Source of the DNA: Tropicimonas isoalkanivorans
Lineage (GTDB): Bacteria > Pseudomonadota > Alphaproteobacteria > Rhodobacterales > Rhodobacteraceae
Direction of reading: 5' to 3'
Assembly (NCBI RefSeq): GCF_900112335.1
Contig: NZ_FOLG01000008.1
Coordinates: 1 to 64,000 of the forward strand
Length of the DNA stretch: 64,000 nt
This document shows, piece after piece, positions 29,438-38,023 of this stretch; within the stretch, counting starts at the first letter, position 1, and every line of letters starts with the position of its first letter. The translations under genes and the position numbers were made by a program. Under the pieces are notes generated by a model. It made no database searches. It saw only the letters and a list, made by a program, of their open reading frames with translations, and was not told the DNA's origin.

Positions 29438-30133
29438 TCAGGCGAGCCCGAGCCAGGCCGGAAGATGGCCGATATCTGCAAGCACCTCTTCGGCATGCGG
29501 GGCCAATTCCGCGCGCGACGCGGGGCCGGTGAGAACCCCCAGCGTCGGCATCCCGGCGGCGCGGCCGGCCAGAAGATCGTGCGTGCTGTCGCCGATCATA
29601 ACGATCTCCGCCGGAGCCAGCCCGACATGCGCGGCAAAGGCCAGACATTGCCCGGGGCCGGGCTTCGCCCCGTGGCCACTGTCCGCGCCGATCACGATCT
29701 CGAAAGCGTCTTTCAGTCCAAGACCACCGAGTTGCTCCGTCGCTGCGAGTTCCGCATCGTTGGTGGCAACGCCCAGCACCATTCCCGCATCGCGCAGGTG
29801 GCGCAGAAGCGGGGCCAGCGGAACGGCTTCAACCGGGGCAACGTCCAGCGAACTTTGCACGATCCGGTCCACGAGGGCGGCATGGCTCATGTGCGGCAGG
29901 CTGGGCAACATCGTCGCCGCGGCCTCGTCCACGGTGCCGGCGATCACTGGGCTGTCCGGATAGAACCGCGCCGCGGCCCGGTCGAGGCGCACCCGGTCGG
30001 ACAAGGCATCAGCCAGCGCCGCATCGCCGGACGCAAGATCCAACATCAGGTTTGCGGCCCACGGCCCCCAGGTGTCCTGGAAATCGAAAAGGGTGCCATC
30101 CTTGTCGAAGAGGAGCCCGCGAATGTCCGGCAT
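29438..30133 (-). CDS. HAD-family phosphatase (phosphoglycolate phosphatase-like)
   Basis: A 231-residue haloacid-dehalogenase-fold hydrolase. Motif I is FDKDGTLFDF (nucleophile and acid Asp), motif II ATND, and motifs III/IV lie in GAKPGP and MIGDSTHDLLAG. The helical cap is inserted after motif I (about residues 18-90), the subfamily I form used by phosphoglycolate phosphatases. Substrate is a small phosphoester, not identifiable. It lies between the H-NOX gene and the DUF3572 gene on the same strand with gaps of 42-81 bp. Confidence 0.88.
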   Translation of the reverse strand: MPDIRGLLFDKDGTLFDFQDTWGPWAANLMLDLASGDAALADALSDRVRLDRAAARFYPDSPVIAGTVDEAAATMLPSLPHMSHAALVDRIVQSSLDVAPVEAVPLAPLLRHLRDAGMVLGVATNDAELAATEQLGGLGLKDAFEIVIGADSGHGAKPGPGQCLAFAAHVGLAPAEIVMIGDSTHDLLAGRAAGMPTLGVLTGPASRAELAPHAEEVLADIGHLPAWLGLA

Positions 30134-30175
30134 GAACGCCCCCTTATCTCGTCGCGATTGACCCTCGGTGCGGGG

Positions 30176-30454
30176 TCAGGTCCAGTTCGGAAGGCTGCCG
30201 CCCGGGAGCGCCTGGCGCGCCGCAAGGGGAACCTCGTATGCGATTCCGGCGCTATCGCAGAAGGCCACGACCCACGCGTCGTCCATGGTGACGAAGTCGA
30301 GCACGGCAGCCAGAAAGTCCGGATCCCCTGCCCGGGTTTTCAAGTCGGTTAACGAGGTCCCGCTCGCGCCGAGGAAGACCGGCAACAATTCGTCATTGCC
30401 CGTGACCCACGCAAGCGCCTGTAAACCAATGGTTTCAGCAGATTCCTGCCGCAC
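30176..30454 (-). CDS. DUF3572 family protein
   Basis: A 92-residue, mostly helical, acidic protein of unknown function. The pattern AETIGLQALAWVTGNDELL at the start and RAGDPDFLAAVLDFVTMDD in the middle matches DUF3572, which is often found divergent from pleD in alphaproteobacteria, as here. The start is a GTG at 30454 with GGAGG three nt upstream; this spacing is short, so the true start is uncertain. Confidence 0.8.
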   Translation of the reverse strand: MRQESAETIGLQALAWVTGNDELLPVFLGASGTSLTDLKTRAGDPDFLAAVLDFVTMDDAWVVAFCDSAGIAYEVPLAARQALPGGSLPNWT

Positions 30455-30480
30455 ACGCGCCTCCGCCCGGAATTCTGAAA

Positions 30481-30514
30481 GGTTATCTTAACCAATCTCA
30501 ACAATGACTGTTGA
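30481..30514. promoter_or_regulatory. Two small palindromes between DUF3572 and pleD
   Basis: GGTTA-TCT-TAACC (30481-30493) and TCAACA-ATGAC-TGTTGA (30498-30514) are both perfect inverted repeats, five bases apart, in the 102-bp divergent gap. They could be operator half-site pairs for a dimeric regulator. Short palindromes arise by chance, so the call is tentative. Confidence 0.4.
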
Positions 30515-30556
30515 TCACAAGGGCTTTTGGGGGCCTTTTGACAGGAGATTGGCGCA

Positions 30557-32026
30557 ATGCCCGGACGGATTCTGGTCGTCGACGACGTTGCCACCAACAG
30601 AATTGTTCTCAAGGTGAAACTCACCAACGCCTGTTATGAAGTGCTTCAGGCGGGGAGCGGTGAGGAAGCGCTGCGCCTGGCCGTGGCCGAGCGTCCGGAC
30701 CTCATCCTGATGGACATGTCCCTGCCGGACATCGACGGCCTCGACCTCTGCCGCCGCATGAAAGCCGACCGGCGGACCGCCGACATTCCCGTTATCATCC
30801 TGACGGCTCAGCGCGACACGCCGGCGAAGTTGGCGGCGTTGCAGGCGGGCGCCGAGGAATTCCTGTCGAAACCTTTCGACGACATGGCCCTGCTCGCCCG
30901 GGTGCGGAGCCTTCTGCGGGCGCGCAGCATCGCGGCCGAACTCGCCCTTCGTGAAGGCACCTGCCAGGCGCTCGGGTTCGCCGAAGCCGCCGGGATGTTC
31001 CTTCCGGCGGGGCGAATTTGCCTGGTGGCGGAATCCGGGGCCGAGGCGATCAGCTGGAAGACCCGGCTCCAGGAGCGGCTGAACGATACGGTGGAGCTGC
31101 GCAATCGGGAGGCCGCGCTCAACCACGCCGAACCGACGCCGGACCTGTTCGTCGTCACGGCGGACCTGGGGACCCCGGGCGGTGGGCTGATGCTGCTGTC
31201 GGAGCTGCGGTCCCGGCCCGAGAGCCGCCATGCGGCCATCGTCGTCCTGGTGCCGCCCACCGCCCAGCATCACGCCGCCATGGCGCTGGACCTCGGCGCG
31301 TCGGACGTCATCAGCATGCCGCTCGACATGGACGAACTGGAACTGAGGCTCAAGTCGATGCTGGCCCGCAAGCGCCAGTCTGACCGGCTGCGCAGCAAGC
31401 TGCGGGACGGACTGCAAATGGCGGTCACCGACCCACTGACAGGGCTCTACAACCGCCGCTACGCGCTGTCCCACCTCGACCGGATCTGCGAGCGGGCGCG
31501 GGAGACGGAGCGCTGTTTCGCCGCCATGATGATCGACCTTGATGCGTTCAAGGCGGTGAATGACACCCATGGCCACGCGGCGGGCGACGCCGTACTTAAA
31601 TCCGTCGCGGATACGTTGCAGGCCAATCTCAGAACCGTGGATCTGGTCGCACGGATGGGCGGGGAGGAGTTTCTGGTGGTCATGCCGGACATCGAACCCG
31701 ACGCCGCCGTGAGCGCCGCGGAACGCCTTCGCACCGCTATCGCGGAAACGCCGGTCGACATCCCGCCTCGGATGGGGCACCCCCTGCCCGCCCAGCATAT
31801 GCAGACAGCGTCCATCGGCCTGATCGTGAACGGCACAGACCCGACGGAGCGCGCCGTCACCGTGACCGCTCTGCTCGATGCGGCCGACGCCGCGCTTTAC
31901 GAGGCAAAGGGGAGCGGGCGAGACCGCGTTGTGTTGGGGGCCGTAACCGCCCCCACCGCCCGGCCGTCAGGCGGCCTGCGAAGCTTTGAGATCGACGAGA
32001 CACCGGTCGTCGCAAGCTGGCGCTGA
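30557..32026 (+). CDS. pleD: PleD-like response regulator, REC-REC-GGDEF diguanylate cyclase
   Basis: A 489-residue cyclic di-GMP synthase. REC1 (1-120) has the acidic pair Asp9/Asp10, phospho-acceptor Asp53 and a Lys in LSKPF. REC2 (about 145-275) is a degenerate adaptor domain that should aid dimerisation. The GGDEF domain (300-460) carries MGGEEF. RTVD, five residues before it, is the RxxD product-inhibition site. A GACAGGAG ribosome site lies upstream. Phosphorylation would trigger dimerisation and activity. No divJ/divK partner is in the window. Confidence 0.93.
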   Translation: MPGRILVVDDVATNRIVLKVKLTNACYEVLQAGSGEEALRLAVAERPDLILMDMSLPDIDGLDLCRRMKADRRTADIPVIILTAQRDTPAKLAALQAGAEEFLSKPFDDMALLARVRSLLRARSIAAELALREGTCQALGFAEAAGMFLPAGRICLVAESGAEAISWKTRLQERLNDTVELRNREAALNHAEPTPDLFVVTADLGTPGGGLMLLSELRSRPESRHAAIVVLVPPTAQHHAAMALDLGASDVISMPLDMDELELRLKSMLARKRQSDRLRSKLRDGLQMAVTDPLTGLYNRRYALSHLDRICERARETERCFAAMMIDLDAFKAVNDTHGHAAGDAVLKSVADTLQANLRTVDLVARMGGEEFLVVMPDIEPDAAVSAAERLRTAIAETPVDIPPRMGHPLPAQHMQTASIGLIVNGTDPTERAVTVTALLDAADAALYEAKGSGRDRVVLGAVTAPTARPSGGLRSFEIDETPVVASWR

Positions 32027-32036
32027 CGCATCGCCC

Positions 32037-32582
32037 TCACGGCTGCCGTTCCGGGGCCATTCCGTCCTCCCGGCGGCCATGGTTACGAAAGCGTCCATGA
32101 AACCGCAGTCCCTGTTCAAGCCTGTCGGCAAAGGCCCGGCGTGCCTCCACCGGCATGGCCGCGAGTTGCCGGGCAAGCTCCTCCTGACCCAAGGCCCTGC
32201 CCCGCGCCGCGATTTCGGCTTGGCGCTCCACGAGACTTTCGAACCGCTCCTGATCGAACGTCTCCTCCCGCAGCAGGTCCAGCGTCTCCGAAAATGCGGC
32301 TCTCCAGGCCTGACGCCCTTCCGCAAGTTCTCCCCGCCGTGCCTGCGCAGCCTCGCGGAGCGCCTGTCGCTTATCGTCATCCAGCGCACGCAGGAACGGT
32401 CCCAACCCGAGCTCCCGGGAGAGCCGCTCCGGCTGGTCGTCATGAACCCCCTTCAGCATAGCCCCCGCAACGATGCCGGCCACTGCGAGGTTCAGAGCCA
32501 GCGACGCGAAGAGAAGCACCCGCATCCAGATGCGGCGGCGGGGGGCCGGAGGGCCGGAGGGCGGTGACGTGCTCTCTGTCAT
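32037..32582 (-). CDS. Periplasmic metal-sensor/CpxP-Spy-like protein with membrane anchor
   Basis: A 181-residue protein with one N-terminal membrane helix (about 20-44, VLLFASLALNLAVAGIVAGA) and a long-helix periplasmic domain rich in Arg, Glu and Gln, containing LTRE-like repeats. It belongs to the heavy-metal-sensor family that includes CnrX/NccX and is distantly like Spy/CpxP. It is the third gene after the ECF sigma and putative anti-sigma genes, the same set as cnrYXH. No clear metal-ligand cluster of His/Met/Cys was seen in the helices, so metal sensing is uncertain. Confidence 0.8.
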   Translation of the reverse strand: MTESTSPPSGPPAPRRRIWMRVLLFASLALNLAVAGIVAGAMLKGVHDDQPERLSRELGLGPFLRALDDDKRQALREAAQARRGELAEGRQAWRAAFSETLDLLREETFDQERFESLVERQAEIAARGRALGQEELARQLAAMPVEARRAFADRLEQGLRFHGRFRNHGRREDGMAPERQP

Positions 32583-32601
32583 CTCAAGAAGCTCCTTCGG
32601 A

Positions 32602-32979
32602 TCATCCGTCCGCCAGAAGGAAGTCGATGTCCGGCAGCGAGGACCCCATCGTCAGGTCGTAGCCACCATCGAAAACCTGCGACGTCAGGCCCTCAACCGA
32701 GTTTGGCGGATTGTAACCGATCCAGATGCCCACCGCAGCCGCTGTCGCCAAACCTGCCACGGCCGGCCATCCCCCAATGGCGTCCACGATGTGCCGCCAA
32801 GCTGGGCGGCGCACGGGCGCCGGACGCGGGACCGTCACAGCGGTCGTTTCCTGAAGCGCATAGGCATCCGCCAGAACCCGCGACAGGAGTTGCGGCGAGG
32901 GGGGTGCCGTCTCGTCCCGCGCAGCCGTGAAGAAGGCTTCCAGCTCGCGGTCGGTAAAGTCGTCTCGGTCACGTGCCAT
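32602..32979 (-). CDS. Putative membrane anti-sigma factor
   Basis: A 125-residue protein. The cytoplasmic N-terminal part (1-60) has an anti-sigma-like pattern (FTDRELEAFFTAARDE), then a membrane helix near 72-90 (WPAVAGLATAAAVGIWIG) and a short outer tail. It overlaps the sigma gene by 11 bp and shares its strand. The ATG at 32979 follows GGGGTTGAG; a GTG three bases upstream is an alternative. No zinc-binding (HxxxCxxC) motif is present, so it is not a ZAS-type anti-sigma factor. The function is inferred from neighbours. Confidence 0.75.
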   Translation of the reverse strand: MARDRDDFTDRELEAFFTAARDETAPPSPQLLSRVLADAYALQETTAVTVPRPAPVRRPAWRHIVDAIGGWPAVAGLATAAAVGIWIGYNPPNSVEGLTSQVFDGGYDLTMGSSLPDIDFLLADG

Positions 32980-33568
32980 CACTCAACCCCAGTTCTGCGC
33001 GCCGTCCGATAAGACGGGTGGCCAACGCGCGTTTGCCTCGGGCAGTCAGGCTTTCGACCGCCTCCACGCCGATATCCATCACGGCAGCGATCTGCGGGTT
33101 CGACAACCCTTCCAGATGCCTCAAAACCACGGCCTGCCTCTGCCGCTCCGGCAGGTCCTCCAAGGCCGCTTGCAGGGCCGCCGCCCGTTCGGCCTCCTCC
33201 AGACGCGTTTCGATGCCCGGATCGTCGTCGGGCGGCTCCACCCCCGCGCCAAAGACGTCGTCCAGCCCCAGCCCGCGGCGGCGGCGCAGCCGGTCGGTGC
33301 AGAGGTTGCTCGCCACCCGGTAGAGCCAGGTCGAAACCTGCGCCTCGCCCGTCCGCCAGTCCGGGGCAATCTTCCACAGCTTGAGCATCGCCTCCTGCGC
33401 CACGTCCTCGGCCTCCCCCACATCGCCCAGCATCCTTTGGGCCAGCGACAGCACCCGCGGTGTCAGACGCAAAGTGAGGATGCGCGCTGCCGCCCGGTCG
33501 CCACGCGCGTAGAGAGCCAGGAGGGCTTCGTCCGATCGATCGGCTTCGGCATCGAGCGCCATGGTCAT
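32969..33568 (-). CDS. ECF-type RNA polymerase sigma factor
   Basis: A 199-residue sigma-70-family factor. Region 2 (about 20-90) includes AEDVAQEAMLKLWKI and STWLYRVASNLCTDRLRRRR, which contacts the -10 element; region 4 (about 130-185) has LPERQRQAVVLRHLEGLSN with a helix-turn-helix. It opens an operon with the anti-sigma and CnrX-like genes. MTMALD begins at 33568 and MALD at 33562; either start is possible. Confidence 0.9.
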   Translation of the reverse strand: MTMALDAEADRSDEALLALYARGDRAAARILTLRLTPRVLSLAQRMLGDVGEAEDVAQEAMLKLWKIAPDWRTGEAQVSTWLYRVASNLCTDRLRRRRGLGLDDVFGAGVEPPDDDPGIETRLEEAERAAALQAALEDLPERQRQAVVLRHLEGLSNPQIAAVMDIGVEAVESLTARGKRALATRLIGRRAELGLSDGT

Positions 33569-33667
33569 GATGTCCGTGGCCTAGCTCCGTTCTTCCTCCC
33601 GACGCAAGAGCGCCGGTATTCGGACCGTGGTAAACGCACATGCGAAATCCACCTCGGTCCACCCGTT

Positions 33668-34201
33668 TCAGTTCCGCCAGAACGACCGCTGCCCACCGTT
33701 CCAGCCGCCATTTCGCTGCCCGGCACGTGGCCGAATCCGGTCGGCCGCGGCTGCGTATTCCGCTGCGCTGATCGCGCCATCCCGGTCGGTATCGGCCCAG
33801 GCCATGAAACGGTCGCCCGGCGCGCCGGAGCGGTTGCGGCCAATTGCGGCTGTCATCTCGGACCGGCCGATCGCCCCGTCGCCGTTGCTATCGAAACGCG
33901 ACAGCATGACGTCGGCCCGTGCCGGGTTGCGGGTGCTTCGCGCCTGTCCGAGCGAGGCGGCCAGTTCCGCCGCGTCGATCTTGCCGTCGCCGTTGCGGTC
34001 AGCAGCCCTGAAGCGCGCGGCGGCCATCGCGGCCGGCATCGCCTGCATCTCGGCCCGGGTCAGTTTGCCATCTCCGTCGGCATCAAGCTCGGAAAAACTT
34101 GGCCGGTTGAGTGGCCCCTGCCCGCCGCCGATTGCATCCGCCGTATCGGCGACCATCAGACCCGCGGCGATGGCGGTCGTAAGCAGAATAATGCGCGTCA
34201 T
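33668..34201 (-). CDS. Secreted EF-hand calcium-binding protein
   Basis: A 177-residue protein with a signal peptide (MTRIILLTTAIAAGL, cleavage near ADA) and four EF-hand loops of DxDxDG type: DADGDGKLT, DRNGDGKID, DSNGDGAIG and DTDRDGAIS. It should bind several Ca2+ in the periplasm. The ATG at 34201 is chosen for the signal peptide and CCAGGGATACACGAG leader; an ATG seven codons upstream is possible. It lies 99 bp upstream of the sigma gene. Calmodulin-like secreted proteins near ECF systems occur in this group, but their role is unknown. Confidence 0.88.
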   Translation of the reverse strand: MTRIILLTTAIAAGLMVADTADAIGGGQGPLNRPSFSELDADGDGKLTRAEMQAMPAAMAAARFRAADRNGDGKIDAAELAASLGQARSTRNPARADVMLSRFDSNGDGAIGRSEMTAAIGRNRSGAPGDRFMAWADTDRDGAISAAEYAAAADRIRPRAGQRNGGWNGGQRSFWRN

Positions 34202-34434
34202 CTCGTGTATCCCTGGCTTCATGTTGCAATTGCCGGCGCAATGGCGCCTTGTGATGTTCGTTTCACGGGCGCGGCCCGGTTTTCCGTCGGCAGCGGCCAG
34301 TTTTTTTCTCTCCCGCAATCGCGACATCCCGACGCACGGACAACGGGCGGGGTCGTGCCCTGGCGGAAAGCTGGCATCCTGTGCCGCGCGAACAGGTGAC
34401 GGCCCCGAGGGCCGCGAAACAAATGGAGGCGGGC

Positions 34435-34857
34435 ATGACATACCCGGACATCGGGAGCCCCGAGGATGGGGACTGGGACGAGCGCCCACTGAAACCGGCG
34501 CTGCGGCGCGGCTGGCGGCGGCGCTGCCCGAATTGCGGCAACGGGCCGTTGTTCGCGGGATACCTCAAGGTCGCGGATCACTGCCCGGTCTGCGAGGAGC
34601 CGTTCCACTTTCAGCGGGCGGACGACGGGCCGGCGTATCTGACCATTCTCATTGTCGGGCACGCGATGGTTCCGCTCATCATGCTGTTCTACGAGGTCCT
34701 GCACCTGGACCCGCTCATCATGGCGAGCGCGCTCACGGTCATATGCGTCGCGCTGTCTCTGTACCTGCTGCCGCGAATCAAGGGCGCCTTCGTCGCGTTG
34801 CAATGGTCGCGACGGATGCACGGGTTCGGCGGGCCCGATGACCGTGCCGAGCGCTGA
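34435..34857 (+). CDS. DUF983 zinc-ribbon membrane protein
   Basis: A 140-residue protein. A zinc ribbon, CPNCGNGPLF near residue 32 and CPVCEE near 52, precedes two hydrophobic helices (about 67-87 and 92-112, containing LTVICVALSLYLLPRIKG). This is DUF983, of unknown function. The ATG at 34435 has GGAGG five nt upstream. Only 3 bp separate it from the Nudix gene, with which it is commonly paired in this order. Confidence 0.88.
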   Translation: MTYPDIGSPEDGDWDERPLKPALRRGWRRRCPNCGNGPLFAGYLKVADHCPVCEEPFHFQRADDGPAYLTILIVGHAMVPLIMLFYEVLHLDPLIMASALTVICVALSLYLLPRIKGAFVALQWSRRMHGFGGPDDRAER

Positions 34858-34860
34858 GGC

Positions 34861-35532
34861 ATGAGCGATACTCCGGCGATCCGCGATGCCTCCACGGTCA
34901 TCCTGTGGCGCGGCGGCACGCGTGGGCCGGAAGTTCTGATGGGCCAGCGCGGATCGCGCGCTGTCTTCATGCCCAACAAGTTCGTCTTTCCCGGCGGCGC
35001 AATCGACGCGGCCGACGCCGAGGTGAGGCTTGCCGGCCAGCCGGACGACGCCTGCCTGCGGCGGCTTGCGCTAGAGGCCGCGCCCGGCCTTGAAAACGCG
35101 CTTCTGGCAGGCGCCATACGCGAAGTCTGGGAGGAGACGGGGCTGATCCTCGGCCGTCCCGACGCGTGGGACCCGCCCTCGCCCGACTGGGAGGGCTTCG
35201 CCGCCACGGGCCATGCCCCCTCCGCGGCGGGCTTCGCCTTCGTCTTCCGCGCGATCACGCCGCCCGCCCGGCCGCGCCGGTTCGATGCCCGGTTCTTTCT
35301 GGTCTCTGCAGAGGCCGTGCAGGGGGACCCCGAGGATTTCAGCCGCGCGTGCGACGAGCTCAGTCACCTCCAATGGGTGCCGCTGAGCGACGTCCGGCAG
35401 TTCGATCTGCCCTTCATCACCGAGGTCGTGCTGGGCGAGCTTGCGCCGCTGATCGGCACGGCCGGGCCGCCGGAAAGCGTGCCGATGGTGCGCAACGACG
35501 ACGTGGTCTCGGGCATTACCCGGCTGCGGTAA
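34861..35532 (+). CDS. Nudix hydrolase, NUDT8/NUDT19-like
   Basis: A 223-residue hydrolase of X-linked nucleoside diphosphates, possibly acyl-CoA or NAD(H). The Nudix box is split: GGAID is followed by a 40-residue insertion, and then GAIREVWEETGLIL supplies the REXXEE catalytic core. The large insertion is characteristic of the acyl-CoA-hydrolysing NUDT8/19 clade. It pairs with DUF983 upstream. Confidence 0.88.
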   Translation: MSDTPAIRDASTVILWRGGTRGPEVLMGQRGSRAVFMPNKFVFPGGAIDAADAEVRLAGQPDDACLRRLALEAAPGLENALLAGAIREVWEETGLILGRPDAWDPPSPDWEGFAATGHAPSAAGFAFVFRAITPPARPRRFDARFFLVSAEAVQGDPEDFSRACDELSHLQWVPLSDVRQFDLPFITEVVLGELAPLIGTAGPPESVPMVRNDDVVSGITRLR

Positions 35533-35553
35533 CGCGGCCAGACACACTCACCT

Positions 35554-36468
35554 TCACGTGACGAGGACGAGCACGACAAGGCTGGCCATCAGCAGAGAAA
35601 TTCCCAGCCACTCGCGCCCACTCAGCCGCTCGCGGAAAAAGAGCGCTCCGCCGGCGATGGAGAACAGCAGTTCCACCTGCCCCAGGGCATAGACATAGGT
35701 GGCCGTCTGCAAGGCAAAGACGATGAACCAACACAGGCTCCCGGCAAGGCTCGACGCGCCCACGGCGAGGCCGGGACGCCAGGCCGCGAGGACACGGCCG
35801 ATCTCCGCACGGTCCCGCCAGAGAAACCACAGCAGCATCAGCAGCGACTGGCTCGCCGTCGCAAGCGCCAGCGCCAACGCGGCGCGGAACGCGACCGGTC
35901 CGTCTCCGAGCGCCAGCGTCGCGCCACGATAGGCGACGCCTGCCAATGCGAAAAAGGCGCCGCTAGCCAGCCCCAGCCCCATGGAGGGCGACAGGACGCG
36001 GCGGAGCATAGGCGTCCCATCCGGCGCGGCCTCCTGGAAGGGATCCGCGAGCACCAGAAGCGCGACGAGACCGAGCAGGAGCGCAGCGAGACCGGACCAG
36101 GACACGCCCTCCCCCAGCACCAGCCACCCCACGAGCGCCGTTTGTAGCACTTCGGATTTCTTGAAGGTGATGCCGACCGCGAAGTTGCGCCGGGAGAACA
36201 GCGCGACCACGCAGATGGTGGCAAGGATCTGGCCAATCCCGCCGGCCAGGGCAAAGGCCCAGAATGCCGCCGTCAACGGCGGCACGGTCACACCGGAAGC
36301 CGCGATCCAGACCGCAACGGCCAGCCCCAGGACCGGCGCGGACCACACGAACCGCGCCCAGGTGGCGCCCGCTGCGGAGAGACCCGCCTGTTTCAAGCGC
36401 TTCTGCAGAGCGAAGCGCACCGTCTGAAACAGGGCGGCGGCAAGGGTCGCGGCAATCCAGGTGTCCAT
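35554..36468 (-). CDS. EamA/DMT-family membrane permease
   Basis: A 304-residue protein with ten predicted membrane helices in two EamA repeats (about 1-140 and 150-304). The second repeat starts at SMGLGLASGAFFALAGVAYR and ends in LGISLLMASLVVLVLVT. It exports or imports a small metabolite; the substrate cannot be read. Convergent with the Nudix gene. Confidence 0.88.
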   Translation of the reverse strand: MDTWIAATLAAALFQTVRFALQKRLKQAGLSAAGATWARFVWSAPVLGLAVAVWIAASGVTVPPLTAAFWAFALAGGIGQILATICVVALFSRRNFAVGITFKKSEVLQTALVGWLVLGEGVSWSGLAALLLGLVALLVLADPFQEAAPDGTPMLRRVLSPSMGLGLASGAFFALAGVAYRGATLALGDGPVAFRAALALALATASQSLLMLLWFLWRDRAEIGRVLAAWRPGLAVGASSLAGSLCWFIVFALQTATYVYALGQVELLFSIAGGALFFRERLSGREWLGISLLMASLVVLVLVT

Positions 36469-36494
36469 GCGGTCCGTCCTGCGCGGGGTCTCGG

Positions 36495-36836
36495 TCAGTC
36501 CAGGCAGATAGTGGCGCGCAGACCGTTCTCCATGATCGCCTCATGGCAGCCGAAAAGGGGCACCTGCGGGGCGCAGGTCCGCGAGCGGGCCAGGCACAGC
36601 CCTTCGCAATCGGCGCCGGTGGTGCAGAAGGTGTTGGCGTCCTCCGGCGTCCGGAAGCAGACCCGCGTGGTGCCGCCCGGGCCGGGGGAGAAACGCCCCC
36701 CCTCCGCCTCGCAGATGGCGCGTTGTTGCTCCACGAACTCCGGCGTCCCGGGCTCGGCCGTTGGCTCGGGCGGCGTCCGCCCCGGCAGGCAGGCAGCGAG
36801 CGTCAGCAACAGGGCGATGGCGAAGCGGATGCGCAT
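36495..36836 (-). CDS. Small secreted lipoprotein, unknown function
   Basis: A 113-residue protein. The N-terminal signal RIRFAIALLLTLAAC is a lipoprotein signal with lipobox LAAC (Cys17). The mature part has eight further Cys, arranged C-C-C-C-C-C-C (for example CTTGADCEGLCLARSRTCAP), which should form disulphides in the periplasm. The family could not be recognised. It lies 26 bp upstream of the EamA gene, on the same strand, and may share its transcript. Confidence 0.75.
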   Translation of the reverse strand: MRIRFAIALLLTLAACLPGRTPPEPTAEPGTPEFVEQQRAICEAEGGRFSPGPGGTTRVCFRTPEDANTFCTTGADCEGLCLARSRTCAPQVPLFGCHEAIMENGLRATICLD

Positions 36837-36907
36837 GGGGGTCTCCAAGGGCCCGAGTCGGGACACGAAAGAGTGCCGTGCGCCGCCCTGCGGCGCAAGC
36901 TGGCGGC

Positions 36908-37951
36908 TCAGAACGGCATCGGGTGCGTTCGGTGAATCTCGTCGAGCTCCTTCAGCACCTCCTCGGACAGGACCAGATCGCGGCCCTGGAGAATATGCTC
37001 CAGTTGGGCGGAGGTCGTGGCGCCGAGGATCACCGAGCCCATGAAGGGCCGCGCCCGGCAGAAGGCGAGCGCCATATGGACAAGGTCCAGCCCATGCGTC
37101 TCGGCCACCGAGAGATAGGCCTCCACCGCCTCGTGGGCGCGGGGTGTCACCCGGCCGGCGAGGGTCTCGTTGATCGACATCCGGCTGCCGGCCGGCACCT
37201 CTCCGTGCCGGTATTTGCCGGTCAGAAGGCCAGCGGCCAGCGGCGAATACGCCAGGAGCGGCACGTCCTCATTCACGCTGAGTTCGGCCAGATCGGTGTC
37301 GAACAGCCGGCAGAGCAGCGAGTATTCGTTCTGGATCGACACCATGCGCGGCCCGCCCGTCTGGCCGGCGAGCCGCAGCCACTCGGCGGTGCCCCAGGCG
37401 CTTTCGTTCGACAGGCCGAAATGGCGGATCTTGCCGGCTTTCTGCAAGTCCGCCATCGCCTCCAGCGCTTCGACCATGTGCGCCTCCGTCTCCTCCCGGT
37501 TCTGGGTCGAGGGGTCGTAGGTCCAGTTCTGGCGGAAATGGTAGGAGCCGCGATTGGGCCAGTGGAGTTGGTAGATGTCGATCACGTCGGTCTTGAGGCG
37601 GCTGAGGGAGGCGTCGGCGGCCTCCACCAGCGTATCGGGGTGGATCCCGCGGCCGTCTCGGACAAAGCCGCCATTGGCGCCGGAGATCTTGGTCGCCAGC
37701 ACGATATCGTCCCGGCGTCCGGAAGCGGCGATCCACGCGCCGACAATCTCTTCCGTGCGGCCGACCGTCTCGGCGCGTACAGGGTTTACGGGGTACATCT
37801 CGGCGGTGTCGATGAAGTCAATGCCGGCATCCAGCGCCATGTCGAGCTGGCGGTGGGCGTCGGCGGCGTCCGTGTTCGTGCCGAAGGTCATGGTGCCGAG
37901 GCACAGGTCCGTGACCTCCAGATCGGAGGCTCCGAGGCGTTTGGTTTTCAT
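36908..37951 (-). CDS. Aldo/keto reductase, Tas-like
   Basis: A 347-residue NADPH-dependent oxidoreductase with the AKR tetrad: Asp and Tyr in DTAEMYPV, Lys in ATKIS and His in QLHWPN. The opening LGASDLEVTDLCLGTMTFG and the early motif VGRTEEIVG resemble the Tas subgroup. It begins at 37951. A 265-bp leader, carrying the palindromic repeat at 38024-38141, separates it from the divergent ImuA-like gene. Confidence 0.93.
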   Translation of the reverse strand: MKTKRLGASDLEVTDLCLGTMTFGTNTDAADAHRQLDMALDAGIDFIDTAEMYPVNPVRAETVGRTEEIVGAWIAASGRRDDIVLATKISGANGGFVRDGRGIHPDTLVEAADASLSRLKTDVIDIYQLHWPNRGSYHFRQNWTYDPSTQNREETEAHMVEALEAMADLQKAGKIRHFGLSNESAWGTAEWLRLAGQTGGPRMVSIQNEYSLLCRLFDTDLAELSVNEDVPLLAYSPLAAGLLTGKYRHGEVPAGSRMSINETLAGRVTPRAHEAVEAYLSVAETHGLDLVHMALAFCRARPFMGSVILGATTSAQLEHILQGRDLVLSEEVLKELDEIHRTHPMPF

Positions 37952-38023
37952 GTTTGCATCCGTTTTCGCGTTTGCGGCACATTCGCCGAGGCATCCCGGA
38001 GGAACAACCCCGAAAGAGCCCGC

